A stretch of DNA of 50,727 bases, taken from contig VBPC01000121.1 of assembly GCA_005887895.1 (NCBI GenBank), forward strand, positions 1 to 50,727, read 5' to 3'. Positions 28,632 to 37,127 of the stretch are shown here, one piece after another. The position numbers were made by a program, and so were the translations under genes. Source of the stretch: Candidatus Rokuibacteriota bacterium (lineage in GTDB: Bacteria; Methylomirabilota; Methylomirabilia; Rokubacteriales; CSP1-6). Position 1 is the stretch's first letter. Each line of letters starts with the position of its first letter. Under the pieces are notes generated by a model. That model saw only the letters and a program-made list of their open reading frames with translations, had not been told where the DNA came from and did no database searches.

Positions 28632-29221
28632 TGCGCCGCCTCCGGCCGGCGCTCCTCGTCCTCGCCCTCGCCGCCGGCTGCGCCGCCCACGCGGCGCCGC
28701 TCGGCCTGTCCGGCAGCATCACGGTGCTGCCGGCCAACAATCGCACCAGCGGTCCGCTGCTCGTCGAGGGCGGCTCGCTCATCGACCGCTACATCCGCAA
28801 GGTGGGGCCGGTCGGCGTCGCGGACGTCCTGCAGTCGGAGGCGCGCTTCCAGCTGCAGGAGAAGGGCTTCGACGTCGAAGACTGGAACGCCCAGCAGGCC
28901 GCGCTCAAGGGTCGGGTGCCCACCAGCCGCGAGTCGGCGCTGGCGCTGGCCCGTGAGAGCGGGATCACGAACCGCGTGCTCTACCTCGAGATCCGCCGCT
29001 GGGAGCCCGACGCGCCGACGCAGACGCGCTTCGTCATCGTGGCCCTGAGCGCCAGCGTGGTCGACGCGGCGACCGGCCAGGAGCTCTGGCGCGAGGACCG
29101 TCGCGCGGCGCCGGTGCCGACGCCGGGCACGATCAACCTCGAGTCGGCCTACGTCGTCGCCGCGCGCCGGGTGATCGCCGAGATGCTGGCGCCCTTGCGG
29201 CCGGCGCCCGACCTTCGCTGA
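28628..29221 (+). CDS. lipoprotein of unknown function, weak GNA1162/CsgG-like pattern
   Basis: The start ATG overlaps the previous stop (ATGA). A lipobox LALAAGCAA is followed by a mature part of about 175 residues: SITVLPANNRTSGPLLVEGGSLIDRYIRKVGPVGVADVLQ, then SGITNRVLYLEIRRWEPD and a strand-rich SVVDAATGQELWRED. That last motif is shared by many envelope lipoproteins that build helper subunits of secretion or efflux machines (GNA1162/CsgG neighbourhood). The similarity is only pattern-level. Coupling to the fused synthase suggests they act together at the envelope. Confidence 0.7.
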   Translation: MMRRLRPALLVLALAAGCAAHAAPLGLSGSITVLPANNRTSGPLLVEGGSLIDRYIRKVGPVGVADVLQSEARFQLQEKGFDVEDWNAQQAALKGRVPTSRESALALARESGITNRVLYLEIRRWEPDAPTQTRFVIVALSASVVDAATGQELWREDRRAAPVPTPGTINLESAYVVAARRVIAEMLAPLRPAPDLR

Positions 29222-29236
29222 CGCGCGCCCACCGCG

Positions 29237-29290
29237 AGCCCCCAAGCCCCCAAACGTTCGGAGCGCCCCGGCGGAGCCGTGACGCTCCTC
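29237..29290 (+). repeat. dispersed G+C-rich repeat, copy 2
   Basis: This 54-nt stretch, running through the gap between two convergent genes into the last two bases of the acyl-CoA dehydrogenase gene, matches the minus-strand reading of copy 1 (17957-18009 region) at 45 of 54 positions by hand count. The shared core is GGCGGAGCCGTG. It lacks the CGAAATGG part found in copies 1 and 3. Confidence 0.7.
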
Positions 29291-30458
29291 ATTCCTTCCG
29301 CCAGTTGGCGCGCGTGGGCAGGAGGCGGTCGGCGATCAGGTTGCGCATCATCTCGACGGTGCCGCCGCCGATCGCGAACATGCGGGCGTCGCGCGCGATG
29401 CGCTCGAGCGGGAGCGTGCGGCCGTAGCCGGCTGCGCCGTGGATCTGCAGCGCCTGGCTCGTGACCTCCTGCGCGGTCTCGGCCGCGAACGTCTTGGCCT
29501 TGGCGGCGTCGAGCGCGTCGGGGAACCCGCGCCCGGCCCGCACGGCGGCACGGTGGATCAGCAGCCGCGCGGCGTCGAGCTTGATGGCCATGTCGGCCAG
29601 CTTCCAGCGGATGCCCTGGAAGTCGCCGATGGCGCGTCCGAACTGCCGACGCTCGGCCGCGTAGGCGAGCGCGCGCTCGTAGGCGCCCTGGGCGAGGCCG
29701 AGCGCGACGGTGGCCGCACCCAGCCGCTGGCCGTTGTAGGCCTGCATCAGCTTCTTGAATCCGTCGCCGGGCCCGACCAGCAGGTTCTCGCGCGGCACCT
29801 CGCAGCCCTCGAGATGCAGCTCGCCCTCCGGAATGCCGCGCAGGCCCATCATGAATTCGCGCCGGCCGATGCGGAAGCCGGGCGTGTCGCGCTCGACGAA
29901 GACGCCGCCGATGCCCTCGGCGCCCGCCCGGGCGCCGAAGCGCGCGTAGACCAGGTAGAGCCGCGAGGTCCCGGCGCCGGTGATGTAGCGCTTGTGGCCG
30001 GTCAGCCGGAATCCGCTCGCCGTCTCCTCGGCACGCGTGGTCAGGTCGGTCGCGGCCGAGCCGGCCTCGACCTCGGTGATCGCGATCGCCGGCTTCTCGC
30101 CCTCGAGCACCCACGGGAAGTAGCGCCGCTTCTGGGCCTCGGTGCCGTAGGCGACCAGCGCGCCGACGGTGCCGAGGTTGCCCTCGACCACGATTCGCGC
30201 CGTCACGCCGCACGCGCGAGCGACCTCCTCGATCACCAGCACCACGTCGAGCAGGGGCCGCTCGCCGCCGCCGTACGAGGCGGGCACCGTCATGCCCATG
30301 AAGCCGGCCGCGACGAGGTCCTTGACGTTGTCCCAGGGATATTCTTCCGTCGCGTCCCAGCGGGCGGCGCGTTCGGCGAAGCGCGTGTCGGCCAGCTCGC
30401 GGGCGCGCGCCCGGAGCGTCTCCTGCCCGGGAGTCGACGGAAACATGTCGGCCGGCAC
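29289..30458 (-). CDS. acyl-CoA dehydrogenase-family flavoprotein lacking the catalytic glutamate
   Basis: The 389-residue protein has the full acyl-CoA dehydrogenase fold: N-terminal helices, FAD/substrate strand domain (AIAITEVEAGSAATDLTTRA, GHKRYITGAG), and C-terminal helices (AERRQFGRAIGDFQGIRWKLADM, QIHGAAGYGRTLPLERIARDARM). Normal enzymes use a Glu in IYEGT (MCAD Glu376) or at the alternative position in loop G (IVD Glu254). Here these positions are Gly365 (AIGGGT) and Gln244 (YNGQR), so both are absent. Gln at the second place is reported, as I recall, for 3-sulfinopropionyl-CoA desulfinase (Gln246), which also uses Arg84; Arg88 is nearby here. So desulfination or another non-oxidative reaction is possible, but an ordinary dehydrogenase with a displaced base is not excluded. 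Confidence 0.82.
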   Translation of the reverse strand: MPADMFPSTPGQETLRARARELADTRFAERAARWDATEEYPWDNVKDLVAAGFMGMTVPASYGGGERPLLDVVLVIEEVARACGVTARIVVEGNLGTVGALVAYGTEAQKRRYFPWVLEGEKPAIAITEVEAGSAATDLTTRAEETASGFRLTGHKRYITGAGTSRLYLVYARFGARAGAEGIGGVFVERDTPGFRIGRREFMMGLRGIPEGELHLEGCEVPRENLLVGPGDGFKKLMQAYNGQRLGAATVALGLAQGAYERALAYAAERRQFGRAIGDFQGIRWKLADMAIKLDAARLLIHRAAVRAGRGFPDALDAAKAKTFAAETAQEVTSQALQIHGAAGYGRTLPLERIARDARMFAIGGGTVEMMRNLIADRLLPTRANWRKE

Positions 30459-30499
30459 GTCCTCAGTCTACTCGAAGCGAGGGTCGAGCGGCCGGCCGC

Positions 30500-30952
30500 C
30501 TACTGCTTCGGCTCCGACACGTAGTTGAACTGCGCGCGCACCGGGATGCCCGTGCTCCGAGCCGGCCGGCTCGCCATCACGTCGGCCGGGACCGGCGGAA
30601 AGGGCGCCGCGCGTCGCACCGCATCCGCCGCCTGCGTGTCGTAGACGGCGTAGCCGGACGACTGCGTCACGTCGACGAAGGCGAGCGATCCGTCCTGGCG
30701 GATCCCGAACTCGATCGCGACCTGGGCGTTCATGTACTCGCAGGCGCCCGTCGTCGGGCTGGTCAAGCACGGGTAGCTCCAGCGCGCGCGGATCTGCTTG
30801 CGGACCCCCTCGAAGTACGGATTCCCGGAGGCCGAGATGTCGAGCGTCGGCCCCGACGCCGGCTCGGTGGCGGCGCAGGCGGCGGCGAGGGCGGCCACGG
30901 CGGCCAGGCGCGTGACCCGCGCGAGAACGCGGCCGTTCAGTGGAAGCGGCAC
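30500..30952 (-). CDS. TonB C-terminal-domain lipoprotein
   Basis: The 150-residue protein has a lipobox-like signal (AAVAALAAACAA). The mature part has YFEGVRKQIRARWSYPC, VAIEFGIRQDGSLAFVDVTQSSGYAVYDTQAADAVRRAAPFPPVP and a final VRAQFNYV strand. This is a TonB C-terminal fold (GxL..V.V..SSG....D..A..AV...PFPP). Unlike classical TonB it lacks a long proline-rich spacer and membrane helix, so it may act as a periplasmic partner or in another energy-coupling complex. It lies 4 nt after the lipoamide dehydrogenase gene and 41 nt before the acyl-CoA dehydrogenase, as part of the same minus-strand array. Confidence 0.8.
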   Translation of the reverse strand: MPLPLNGRVLARVTRLAAVAALAAACAATEPASGPTLDISASGNPYFEGVRKQIRARWSYPCLTSPTTGACEYMNAQVAIEFGIRQDGSLAFVDVTQSSGYAVYDTQAADAVRRAAPFPPVPADVMASRPARSTGIPVRAQFNYVSEPKQ

Positions 30953-30956
30953 GACC

Positions 30957-32339
30957 TCAGATGTGGATCGCGTGGCCGAGCGCGGCCAGCGTGGCCTCCA
31001 GCGCGGCCTCCGACAGCGTGGGATGCGCGTGGATGGTGTGCATGATCTCCTCGAGCGTCGCCTCCAGCGTGCGGCCGACGGCGAACTCGTGGATGATCTC
31101 GGTCGCCTCGGGGCCGACGATGTGGACGCCGAGGATCTCGCCGGTCGCCTTGTCGGCGACCACCTTCACGAAGCCGTCGGTCTCGCCCAGCGCCACCGCC
31201 TTGCCGCTGGCCGTGAACGGGAACTTGCCGACGGTGATCTCGCGCCCGTTCTCGCGGGCCCTGGCCTCCGTCTGGCCGATCGACGCGACCTGCGGACGGC
31301 AGTACGTGCACGACGGCACGTTGCCGTAGTCAATCGGCCGCGGCTGCTGGCCGGCGATCGCCTCGGCGGCGACCACGCCCTCGGCCATCGCCTTGTGCGC
31401 GAGCAGCGGGGGACCCGCCATGTCGCCGATCGCGTAGACGCCCTTGACCGACGTCTCCATCATCGGCGAGACCTTCACGAAGCCGCGATCGAGCGCCACG
31501 CCGGCGGTGTCGAGGCCGACGCCGGCGGTGCGGGCGCCGCGGCCGACGGCCATCAGCACCTGCTCGGCCTCGAGGCGGCCGCCGTCCGTCTCCACGAGCG
31601 CGCCGGGACCGCCCGGCTTCACCGCGGCGACCTTCACGCCGGTCTTGATCGTGATGCCGCGGCGGCCGAAGAGCCGGTTGACGAGCGTGGAGACCTCCTC
31701 GTCCTCGATCGGCAGCACCCGCGGCAGCGCCTCCAGCACGGTGACCTGGGTGCCGTACGCCGCGTAGACGTCGGCGAACTCCATGCCGACCGCGCCGGCG
31801 CCGATGACGACGATCGACGCCGGCCGCGTCTCGTTGCGCACGGCGCCGTTGGAGGAGATCACCAGCTTCTCGTCGATCGTCACGCCGGGCAGCGACTTCG
31901 GCTGGGAGCCGGTGGCCAGGATGATCGCGCGCCCCGCCTCGAGCGTCTCGGCGCCGGCCCCGCCCTTCACCTCGACCGTGCTCTTCGAGGTGAGCGTCCC
32001 CACGCCGGTGAACAGCGTGATCTTGTTCTTGCGGAACAGGAACTCGACGCCCTTGGCCATGCGGTCGGCGACCGCGCGGCTGCGCTTGACCGCCTCGGCG
32101 TAGTCGGCGCGGACGTTGTCGACCTTGATGCCGAACCGCTCGGCCGTCTCGACCAGGTGCACGACCTCGGCGTTGCGCAGGAGCGCCTTGGTCGGAATGC
32201 ATCCCCAGTTGAGGCACACGCCGCCGGGCCGGTCGTCCTCGACGGTGGCCACCGAGAGCCCGAGCTGGGCGCAGCGAATCGCCGCGACGTAGCCGCCGGG
32301 CCCCGTCCCCACCACGACGACGTCGAATTTCCTGGCCAT
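30957..32339 (-). CDS. lpdA: dihydrolipoyl dehydrogenase (E3)
   Basis: The 460-residue protein has an N-terminal FAD site (VVVGTGPGGYVAAIRCAQ), the redox-active disulfide GGVCLNWGCIPTKALL, an NAD site (VVIGAGAVGMEFADVYAAYG), GVYAIGDMAGPPLLAHKAMAEG and the C-terminal active-site motif HAHPTLSEA. The last is the His-Glu pair from the partner subunit. It re-oxidises the lipoyl group of E2 and makes NADH. The ATG at 32339 shares its A with the E2 stop (TGATG). It closes the pyruvate dehydrogenase operon. Confidence 0.95.
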   Translation of the reverse strand: MARKFDVVVVGTGPGGYVAAIRCAQLGLSVATVEDDRPGGVCLNWGCIPTKALLRNAEVVHLVETAERFGIKVDNVRADYAEAVKRSRAVADRMAKGVEFLFRKNKITLFTGVGTLTSKSTVEVKGGAGAETLEAGRAIILATGSQPKSLPGVTIDEKLVISSNGAVRNETRPASIVVIGAGAVGMEFADVYAAYGTQVTVLEALPRVLPIEDEEVSTLVNRLFGRRGITIKTGVKVAAVKPGGPGALVETDGGRLEAEQVLMAVGRGARTAGVGLDTAGVALDRGFVKVSPMMETSVKGVYAIGDMAGPPLLAHKAMAEGVVAAEAIAGQQPRPIDYGNVPSCTYCRPQVASIGQTEARARENGREITVGKFPFTASGKAVALGETDGFVKVVADKATGEILGVHIVGPEATEIIHEFAVGRTLEATLEEIMHTIHAHPTLSEAALEATLAALGHAIHI

Positions 32340-33712
32340 CAGACGAGCAGGCGGAGCGGCTCTTCCAGCAAGCGCTTGAGGTCCTGCAGGAAGCGCGCGC
32401 CCATGGCGCCGTCCATCACGCGGTGGTCGCAAGAGAGCGTCAGCATCATGCGGCGGCCGACGCCGAGGCCGTCGTCGGTGACGACGGGCGTCCTGCGGAC
32501 GGAGCCGACGGCCAGGATGGCGCCCTCGGGCGGGTTGATGATCGCCGAGAACTCGGTGACGTCGTACATGCCGAGGTTCGAGATCGAGAACGTCGCCCCC
32601 GACATCTCCTGCGCCCGGAGCTTGCGGTGCCGCGCGCGCTCGGCCAGGTCCCGCGCCTCGACGGCGATCTGGGCCAGTGACTTCGCGTGGGCGTCGCGGA
32701 GCACCGGCGTGATCAAGCCCTCCTCGAGCGCGACCGCCACGCCGATGTGCACGCGGTGGAACACACGGATCGACTCCCCCTGGAACGACGCGTTGACGCC
32801 GGGGTGCTGCAGCAGGGTGAGCGCGCAGGCGCGGATCACGAGATCGTTGAGCGAGATCTTCGGCTGGCCCTCGAGCGCGTTGAGCTGCTCGCGCAGGCCC
32901 CACGCACGGTCCATGGCGATCTCCGACGTGACGTAGAAGTGCGGCACCGGCGCCTTGCTGAGCGGCATGCGCTTGGCGATGATCGCGCGCATCGGGCTCA
33001 GCGGCTGGTCCTCGAACTCCACGCCGGGCGCCACCGCGGCCACGGCGCTCCGCGGCGGACCGGCGGCGGCCGCAGCCTCGACGTCCTTGCGCACGACGCG
33101 ACCGCCGGGCCCGCTGCCCTGGATCAGGCGGAGATCGACACCCGACTGCGCCGCCACCTTGCGCGCCAGCGGCGACGCCTTCACCCGCCCGCCGTCCCCC
33201 GTCGGTGCTGCTCGCCCCGGTATGGCTCGCGCCGTATCCCCCTCCGTCGCACCCGGCGCGACCTGGGGGGTCCGGGGGGCCATTTCGTGGCCCCCCGGTC
33301 CAACAGAAGGCGCTGGCGTCCGCGCCGCCGGATCCTCACGCCGCGGCTGCGGCGGCACCGCGGCCGGGCGGCTGGCCATCTCCGTGGCGCCGGCGGTCGC
33401 CTTCGCGGCCGGCGCCGGCGCGGCGGTCGCGCCGCCGCCGGCCCCGCTGATCAGCGCGGCAATGTCGTCGTTGGGCTCGGCGACGACGCCGATCAAGCTG
33501 CCCACCGGCACGCTGCCACCGGCCTGCACGAGAATCTTGCGCAGCACGCCGCCGCCGAACGCTTCCATCTCGACGTCGGCCTTGTCGGTCTCGACCTCGG
33601 CCAGGATGTCGCCCGCCTGCACGCGGTCGCCCTCCTGCTTGAGCCACTTGATGATCTTGCCGGTCTCCATCTGCTCGGAGAGCTTCGGCATCACGACCTT
33701 GGTGACGGCCAT
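32339..33712 (-). CDS. pdhC: pyruvate dehydrogenase E2, dihydrolipoyllysine acetyltransferase
   Basis: The 457-residue protein has one lipoyl domain (residues 1-85) with lipoyl lysine Lys44 in ETDKADVEM. An Ala/Pro-rich linker (about 90-175) follows, then a peripheral-subunit-binding domain (KASPLARKVAAQSGVDLRLIQGSGPGGRVVRKDVEAA, about 178-215) and the catalytic acetyltransferase domain with the HxxxDG motif DHRVMDGAMGA. Residues about 138-151 of the linker (GPGGHEMAPRTPQV) are encoded by repeat copy 3. E2 is the core that moves acetyl groups from E1 to CoA. The E2, E3 and E1 genes are adjacent with gaps of 0-3 nt. Confidence 0.94.
   Translation of the reverse strand: MAVTKVVMPKLSEQMETGKIIKWLKQEGDRVQAGDILAEVETDKADVEMEAFGGGVLRKILVQAGGSVPVGSLIGVVAEPNDDIAALISGAGGGATAAPAPAAKATAGATEMASRPAAVPPQPRREDPAARTPAPSVGPGGHEMAPRTPQVAPGATEGDTARAIPGRAAPTGDGGRVKASPLARKVAAQSGVDLRLIQGSGPGGRVVRKDVEAAAAAGPPRSAVAAVAPGVEFEDQPLSPMRAIIAKRMPLSKAPVPHFYVTSEIAMDRAWGLREQLNALEGQPKISLNDLVIRACALTLLQHPGVNASFQGESIRVFHRVHIGVAVALEEGLITPVLRDAHAKSLAQIAVEARDLAERARHRKLRAQEMSGATFSISNLGMYDVTEFSAIINPPEGAILAVGSVRRTPVVTDDGLGVGRRMMLTLSCDHRVMDGAMGARFLQDLKRLLEEPLRLLV
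33261..33300 (-). repeat. dispersed G+C-rich hairpin repeat, copy 3, inside E2
   Basis: A perfect 11-bp stem (CCGGGGGGCCA with TGGCCCCCCGG) around loop TTTCG (33272-33298), flanked by ACCTGGGGGGT. It is translated as part of the E2 linker and shares CGAAATGGCCCCC with copy 1 on the minus strand. Confidence 0.72.
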
Positions 33713-33714
33713 GC

Positions 33715-34704
33715 TCAGCTCCCGTTGACGTTGCAGATGCGGCGGATGGCGTCGACGATGCGCTCCTTGTTGGGCGTCTTCGCGCGCTCGAGGTTGCGCG
33801 CGTACGGCATCGGCGCCGGCACACCGGTCACGCGCTCGACCGGCGCATCGAGATCGTCGAACGCCTGCTCGGTGATGACGGCGGACAGCTCGGAGCCCAT
33901 GCCGGCGAAACCGGCGCCCGCCTCGATCACGACGGCCCGATGCGTCTTGCGCACCGACGCCAGGATGGTCGCGGCGTCGAGCGGCTGCAGCGTGCGCGGA
34001 TCGACGACCTCCACCGAGATGCCGTCCTTCGCCACCTCGTCGGCGGCCTCCAGCGCGCGGTACATCATGCCCATGTAGGCGATGACGGTCACGTCGGTGC
34101 CCTCGCGCCGCACGACGGCCTGGCCGAGCGGGACCAGGAAGTCGGGATCCTCCGACACCTCGCCCTTGACCGCGTAGAGCGTCTCCGACTCGATGAAGAT
34201 GACCGGGTTGTCGTCGCGGATCGCCGATTTCAGCAACCCCTTGGCGTCGGCCGGCGTCGACGGCCGCACGACCTTCAGCCCCGGCACGTGATAGAAGTAC
34301 ACCTCCATCGACTGCGAGTGCTGGGCGGCGAGCTGGTGGGCCGGCCCGCCGGGGCCGCGGATGACGATCGGCACGTTGAACTGGCCGCCCGACATGTAGT
34401 TCATCTTGGCCGCCGAGTTCACGATCTGGTCGAGCGCCAGCAGCGCGAAGTTGAACGTCATCATCTCCACGACGGGTCGGAGACCGGTCATGGCGGCGCC
34501 GATGCCGACGCCTGTGAAGCCGGACTCGGCGATGGGCGTGTCGACGATGCGCTGGGGCCCGAACTCCTTCAGCAGCCCCTGGGTCACCTTGTAGGCGCCC
34601 TCGTAGAGGCCGACCTCCTCGCCGATCACGAAGACGCGGTCGTCACGCTTCATCTCCTCGCGCAGGGCGAGGTTGAGCGCCTCCCGGTAGGTCATCACCG
34701 CCAT
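33715..34704 (-). CDS. pdhB: pyruvate dehydrogenase E1 component, beta subunit
   Basis: The 329-residue transketolase-type beta subunit shows MTYREALNLALREEMKRDDRVFVIGEEVGLYEGAYKVTQGLL, DTPIAESGFTGVGIGAAM, the glycine-rich RGPGGPAHQLAAQHSQSME stretch and VVDPRTLQPLDAATILASVRKTHRAVVIEAGAGFAGMGSE. It forms the thiamin-diphosphate site with the alpha subunit. It follows the alpha gene with a 3-nt gap and precedes E2 with a 2-nt gap. Confidence 0.95.
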   Translation of the reverse strand: MAVMTYREALNLALREEMKRDDRVFVIGEEVGLYEGAYKVTQGLLKEFGPQRIVDTPIAESGFTGVGIGAAMTGLRPVVEMMTFNFALLALDQIVNSAAKMNYMSGGQFNVPIVIRGPGGPAHQLAAQHSQSMEVYFYHVPGLKVVRPSTPADAKGLLKSAIRDDNPVIFIESETLYAVKGEVSEDPDFLVPLGQAVVRREGTDVTVIAYMGMMYRALEAADEVAKDGISVEVVDPRTLQPLDAATILASVRKTHRAVVIEAGAGFAGMGSELSAVITEQAFDDLDAPVERVTGVPAPMPYARNLERAKTPNKERIVDAIRRICNVNGS

Positions 34705-34707
34705 GCC

Positions 34708-35721
34708 TCAGGACTCCTTGAAGATGTCGGTGAGGAGCTCGCTGGCCGGCGGCTCCGGCGAGGCCTCGGCGAAGGCCACCGCCTCGTCCACCAGGTCGTG
34801 CACGTCCTTCTCGATCTTGCGCGCGTCTTCCTCGGTGAGCCAGCCCGCCTTGAGCGCGCGGTCGCGGAAGAGGACGATCGGGTCGCGAAGCTTCTCGCGC
34901 TCGACCTCGTCCTTGGTGCGGTAGACGGCGCCGGCCGGGTCGCGCATCGAGTGGCCGCGGAAGCGATAGGTGCGGGCCTCGATCAGGGTGGGCGTCTTGT
35001 CGGTCCGGGCGCGGCCGACGGCGCGCGCGACGACGTCGCGCACGGCCAGCACGTCCATGCCGTCGACCGCTTCGCACGGCATGTTGTAGGCCTGGCCGAA
35101 CTTCCAGATCTCGGTCTGGGCCAGCGCCCGCTCCAGCGAGGTCCCCATGGCGTAGCGGTTGTTCTCGCAGATGTAGACCACCGGCAGCTTCCACAGCGAG
35201 GCCAGGTTGAGCGACTCGTGGAACTCGCCCTCCGGCACCGCGCCATCGCCGAAGTAGCACACGATCACCTGGTCGGTGCCGCGGTACTTGATGCCGAAGG
35301 CGACCCCAGTCGCCAGCGGCAGGTGCGCGCCGACGATCGCATGGCCGCCCAGGAAATTGACCGACTTGTCGAAGAGGTGCATCGAGCCGCCCTTGCCCTT
35401 GCAGAGCCCGTCGATGCGGCCGAACAGCTCGGCCATCGCGCGCCGCGGATCGGAGCCCTTGGCCAGGCAGTGGCCGTGCTCGCGGTAGGCGGAGATCGCG
35501 TAGTCGTCGGGCCGCAGCGTCGAGGTGGCGCCGACGCCGACGGCTTCCTCGCCGATGTACAGGTGCAGGAAGCCGCCGATCTTGCCGAGCGCGTAGGCCT
35601 CGGCCGCCTTCTCCTCGAAGCGGCGGATCAGCACCATGTCGTTGTACAGGGCCCGGGCGAGCCCAGCGTCGATGCCGGCCGGCGCCGCGCCCTTCTGCTG
35701 AGCCGATGTCTTCTGCGCCAT
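34708..35721 (-). CDS. pdhA: pyruvate dehydrogenase E1 component, alpha subunit
   Basis: The 337-residue protein begins MAQKTSAQQKGAAPAGID and holds the ThDP-binding motif GDGAVPEGEFHESLNLASLWKLPVVYICENN, plus GKGGSMHLFDKSVNFLGGHAIVG and RTYRFRGHSMRDPA typical of pyruvate E1alpha. The ATG at 35721 has a GGGGGAG Shine-Dalgarno, so it is preferred over the in-frame TTG at 35736. It decarboxylates pyruvate. It sits 36 nt after the nuoK stop, which suggests readthrough from the complex I genes. Confidence 0.95.
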   Translation of the reverse strand: MAQKTSAQQKGAAPAGIDAGLARALYNDMVLIRRFEEKAAEAYALGKIGGFLHLYIGEEAVGVGATSTLRPDDYAISAYREHGHCLAKGSDPRRAMAELFGRIDGLCKGKGGSMHLFDKSVNFLGGHAIVGAHLPLATGVAFGIKYRGTDQVIVCYFGDGAVPEGEFHESLNLASLWKLPVVYICENNRYAMGTSLERALAQTEIWKFGQAYNMPCEAVDGMDVLAVRDVVARAVGRARTDKTPTLIEARTYRFRGHSMRDPAGAVYRTKDEVEREKLRDPIVLFRDRALKAGWLTEEDARKIEKDVHDLVDEAVAFAEASPEPPASELLTDIFKES

Positions 35722-35757
35722 GACCACTCCCCCCAACCTCGACTCCCTACTCTACCG

Positions 35758-36060
35758 CTACCACCGCATGAGACTTAAATCATCCACCGACAGGCGGCGC
35801 CGGAGGCGGAAGATGGCGACGATGATGGCCAGGCCCACCGCGACCTCGGCGGCGGCCACGGCCATGACGAAGAAGACCAGGGCCTGGCCGTCGTTGCTGC
35901 CGAGGCGGTGGCCGAAGGCGACGAAGGCGAGGTTGGCGGCGTTGAGCATCAGCTCGATCGACATGAAGATCACCAGCGGGTTGCGCCGGACGATCACGCC
36001 GACGACGCCGGTGCTGAACAGCGCCACCGACAGCGCCAGATAATAGGACTCGGGGACCAT
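35758..36060 (-). CDS. nuoK: NADH-quinone oxidoreductase subunit K
   Basis: The 100-residue membrane protein has three helices and the conserved features of NuoK ([59 protein letters not shown]), including the two buried glutamates (IELML and AAEVA) needed for proton pumping. It ends the nuo run. The usual nuoL, nuoM and nuoN do not follow; pdhA does. Confidence 0.95.
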   Translation of the reverse strand: MVPESYYLALSVALFSTGVVGVIVRRNPLVIFMSIELMLNAANLAFVAFGHRLGSNDGQALVFFVMAVAAAEVAVGLAIIVAIFRLRRRLSVDDLSLMRW

Positions 36061-36099
36061 TTACCGGCTCGCCTCGCCGACGGCAGCTCGGGCGGCCAT

Positions 36100-36588
36100 T
36101 CACGCGCGCCGCCGCGCGAGGAGCAGCACGCCCACCATTGCGGCCAGCAGCAGGACGGAGGTCAGCTCGAACGGAAACAGATAGTCGGTAAACAGCAGCC
36201 GGGCGATCGCCTCGACGCCGCCGCTGGTCGCCCGCCCGGACGGGGCGGCGGGGGCGCCCACCACGTAGACGGCCAGCAGCATCAGGAGGATGGCGCCGGC
36301 CGGCAGCGCCAGCAGCCGCCACGGCCGGCGCGGATCGGGGCCGGTCTCCTCCTTGCCGGGGATCAGCACCATGATCGCGAAGACGAACAGCACCATGATG
36401 GCGCCGGCGTAGACGATCACCTGGGCGGCGGCCAGGAACTCGGCGCCGAGCGTCAGGTACAGCGCGGCGATCGAGCCCAGGTTCACGACCAGGAACAGCG
36501 CGCCGTGGATCGGGTTGCGCTTGAGGACCAGCCCCAGCGCGGAGCCGAGCGCGATCAACGCGATGAGCGCGAAGGCGACGAGCGCCAT
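36100..36588 (-). CDS. nuoJ: NADH-quinone oxidoreductase subunit J
   Basis: The 162-residue membrane subunit has five helices: VAFALIALIALGSALGLVLKRNPIHGALFLVVNLGSIAALYLTLGAEFLAAAQVIVYAGAIMVLFVFAIMVL is the diagnostic core. The ATG at 36588 overlaps the nuoI stop (TGATG). Proton-pumping membrane arm. Confidence 0.93.
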   Translation of the reverse strand: MALVAFALIALIALGSALGLVLKRNPIHGALFLVVNLGSIAALYLTLGAEFLAAAQVIVYAGAIMVLFVFAIMVLIPGKEETGPDPRRPWRLLALPAGAILLMLLAVYVVGAPAAPSGRATSGGVEAIARLLFTDYLFPFELTSVLLLAAMVGVLLLARRRA

Positions 36589-37127
36589 CAGACCGTCCGG
36601 GTGGCCGGGATCGGCACCGGCGAGGTCGGCTTGCCGTCGGCGGTGGCGGGCTCCAGCGCGAGGAGGGTCTCCTTCGTGTAGATCATCCCCAGGCGGCTGT
36701 AGGAGGAGAACTCGAGGATGCCGGTGTCCATCCGGATGGCATCCTCCGGACACGCCTCGACGCAGTAGCCGCAGAACACGCATTTCCCCAGATCGATGTC
36801 GAACCGCTCGGGCATCTTCTCGATCTCGGGGTTCGGGTGCTCGGTGGCCACGATGTAGATGCAGCGGGCCGGGCACACGGTCTCGCACATCATGCAGGCC
36901 ACGCAGCGCGGCGAGCCGTCCTCGCGCCGCACCAGCCGGTGCAGCGTGCGCAGCCGCGGCGAGTACGGCCGGCGCTCCTCCGGGTACTGGATCGTCACCG
37001 CCCCGCGGGCGTCCTTGCGCCCCAGCGCGTGCGCGATGTGCTTGCCCATGTTGCGGAAGAAGTGGCCGGCGGTGAGCGCGACGCCCGCCACCACCTCGCG
37101 CAGATAGAAGCGCTGACCCAGGTTCAC
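36588..37127 (-). CDS. nuoI: NADH-quinone oxidoreductase subunit I
   Basis: The 179-residue subunit carries two 4Fe-4S motifs, CVACMMCETVCPARC and CVFCGYCVEACPEDAI, which hold clusters N6a and N6b, after an N-terminal amphipathic segment. The GTG at 37127 overlaps the nuoH stop by 4 nt. It passes electrons toward the N2 cluster in NuoB. Confidence 0.95.
   Translation of the reverse strand: MNLGQRFYLREVVAGVALTAGHFFRNMGKHIAHALGRKDARGAVTIQYPEERRPYSPRLRTLHRLVRREDGSPRCVACMMCETVCPARCIYIVATEHPNPEIEKMPERFDIDLGKCVFCGYCVEACPEDAIRMDTGILEFSSYSRLGMIYTKETLLALEPATADGKPTSPVPIPATRTV

Noticed and set aside
33940-35778. 612-codon plus-strand frame across pdhA/pdhB
   Set aside because: Antisense of clear pyruvate dehydrogenase genes; composition dominated by Arg, Gly, Val and His with no fold-like pattern.
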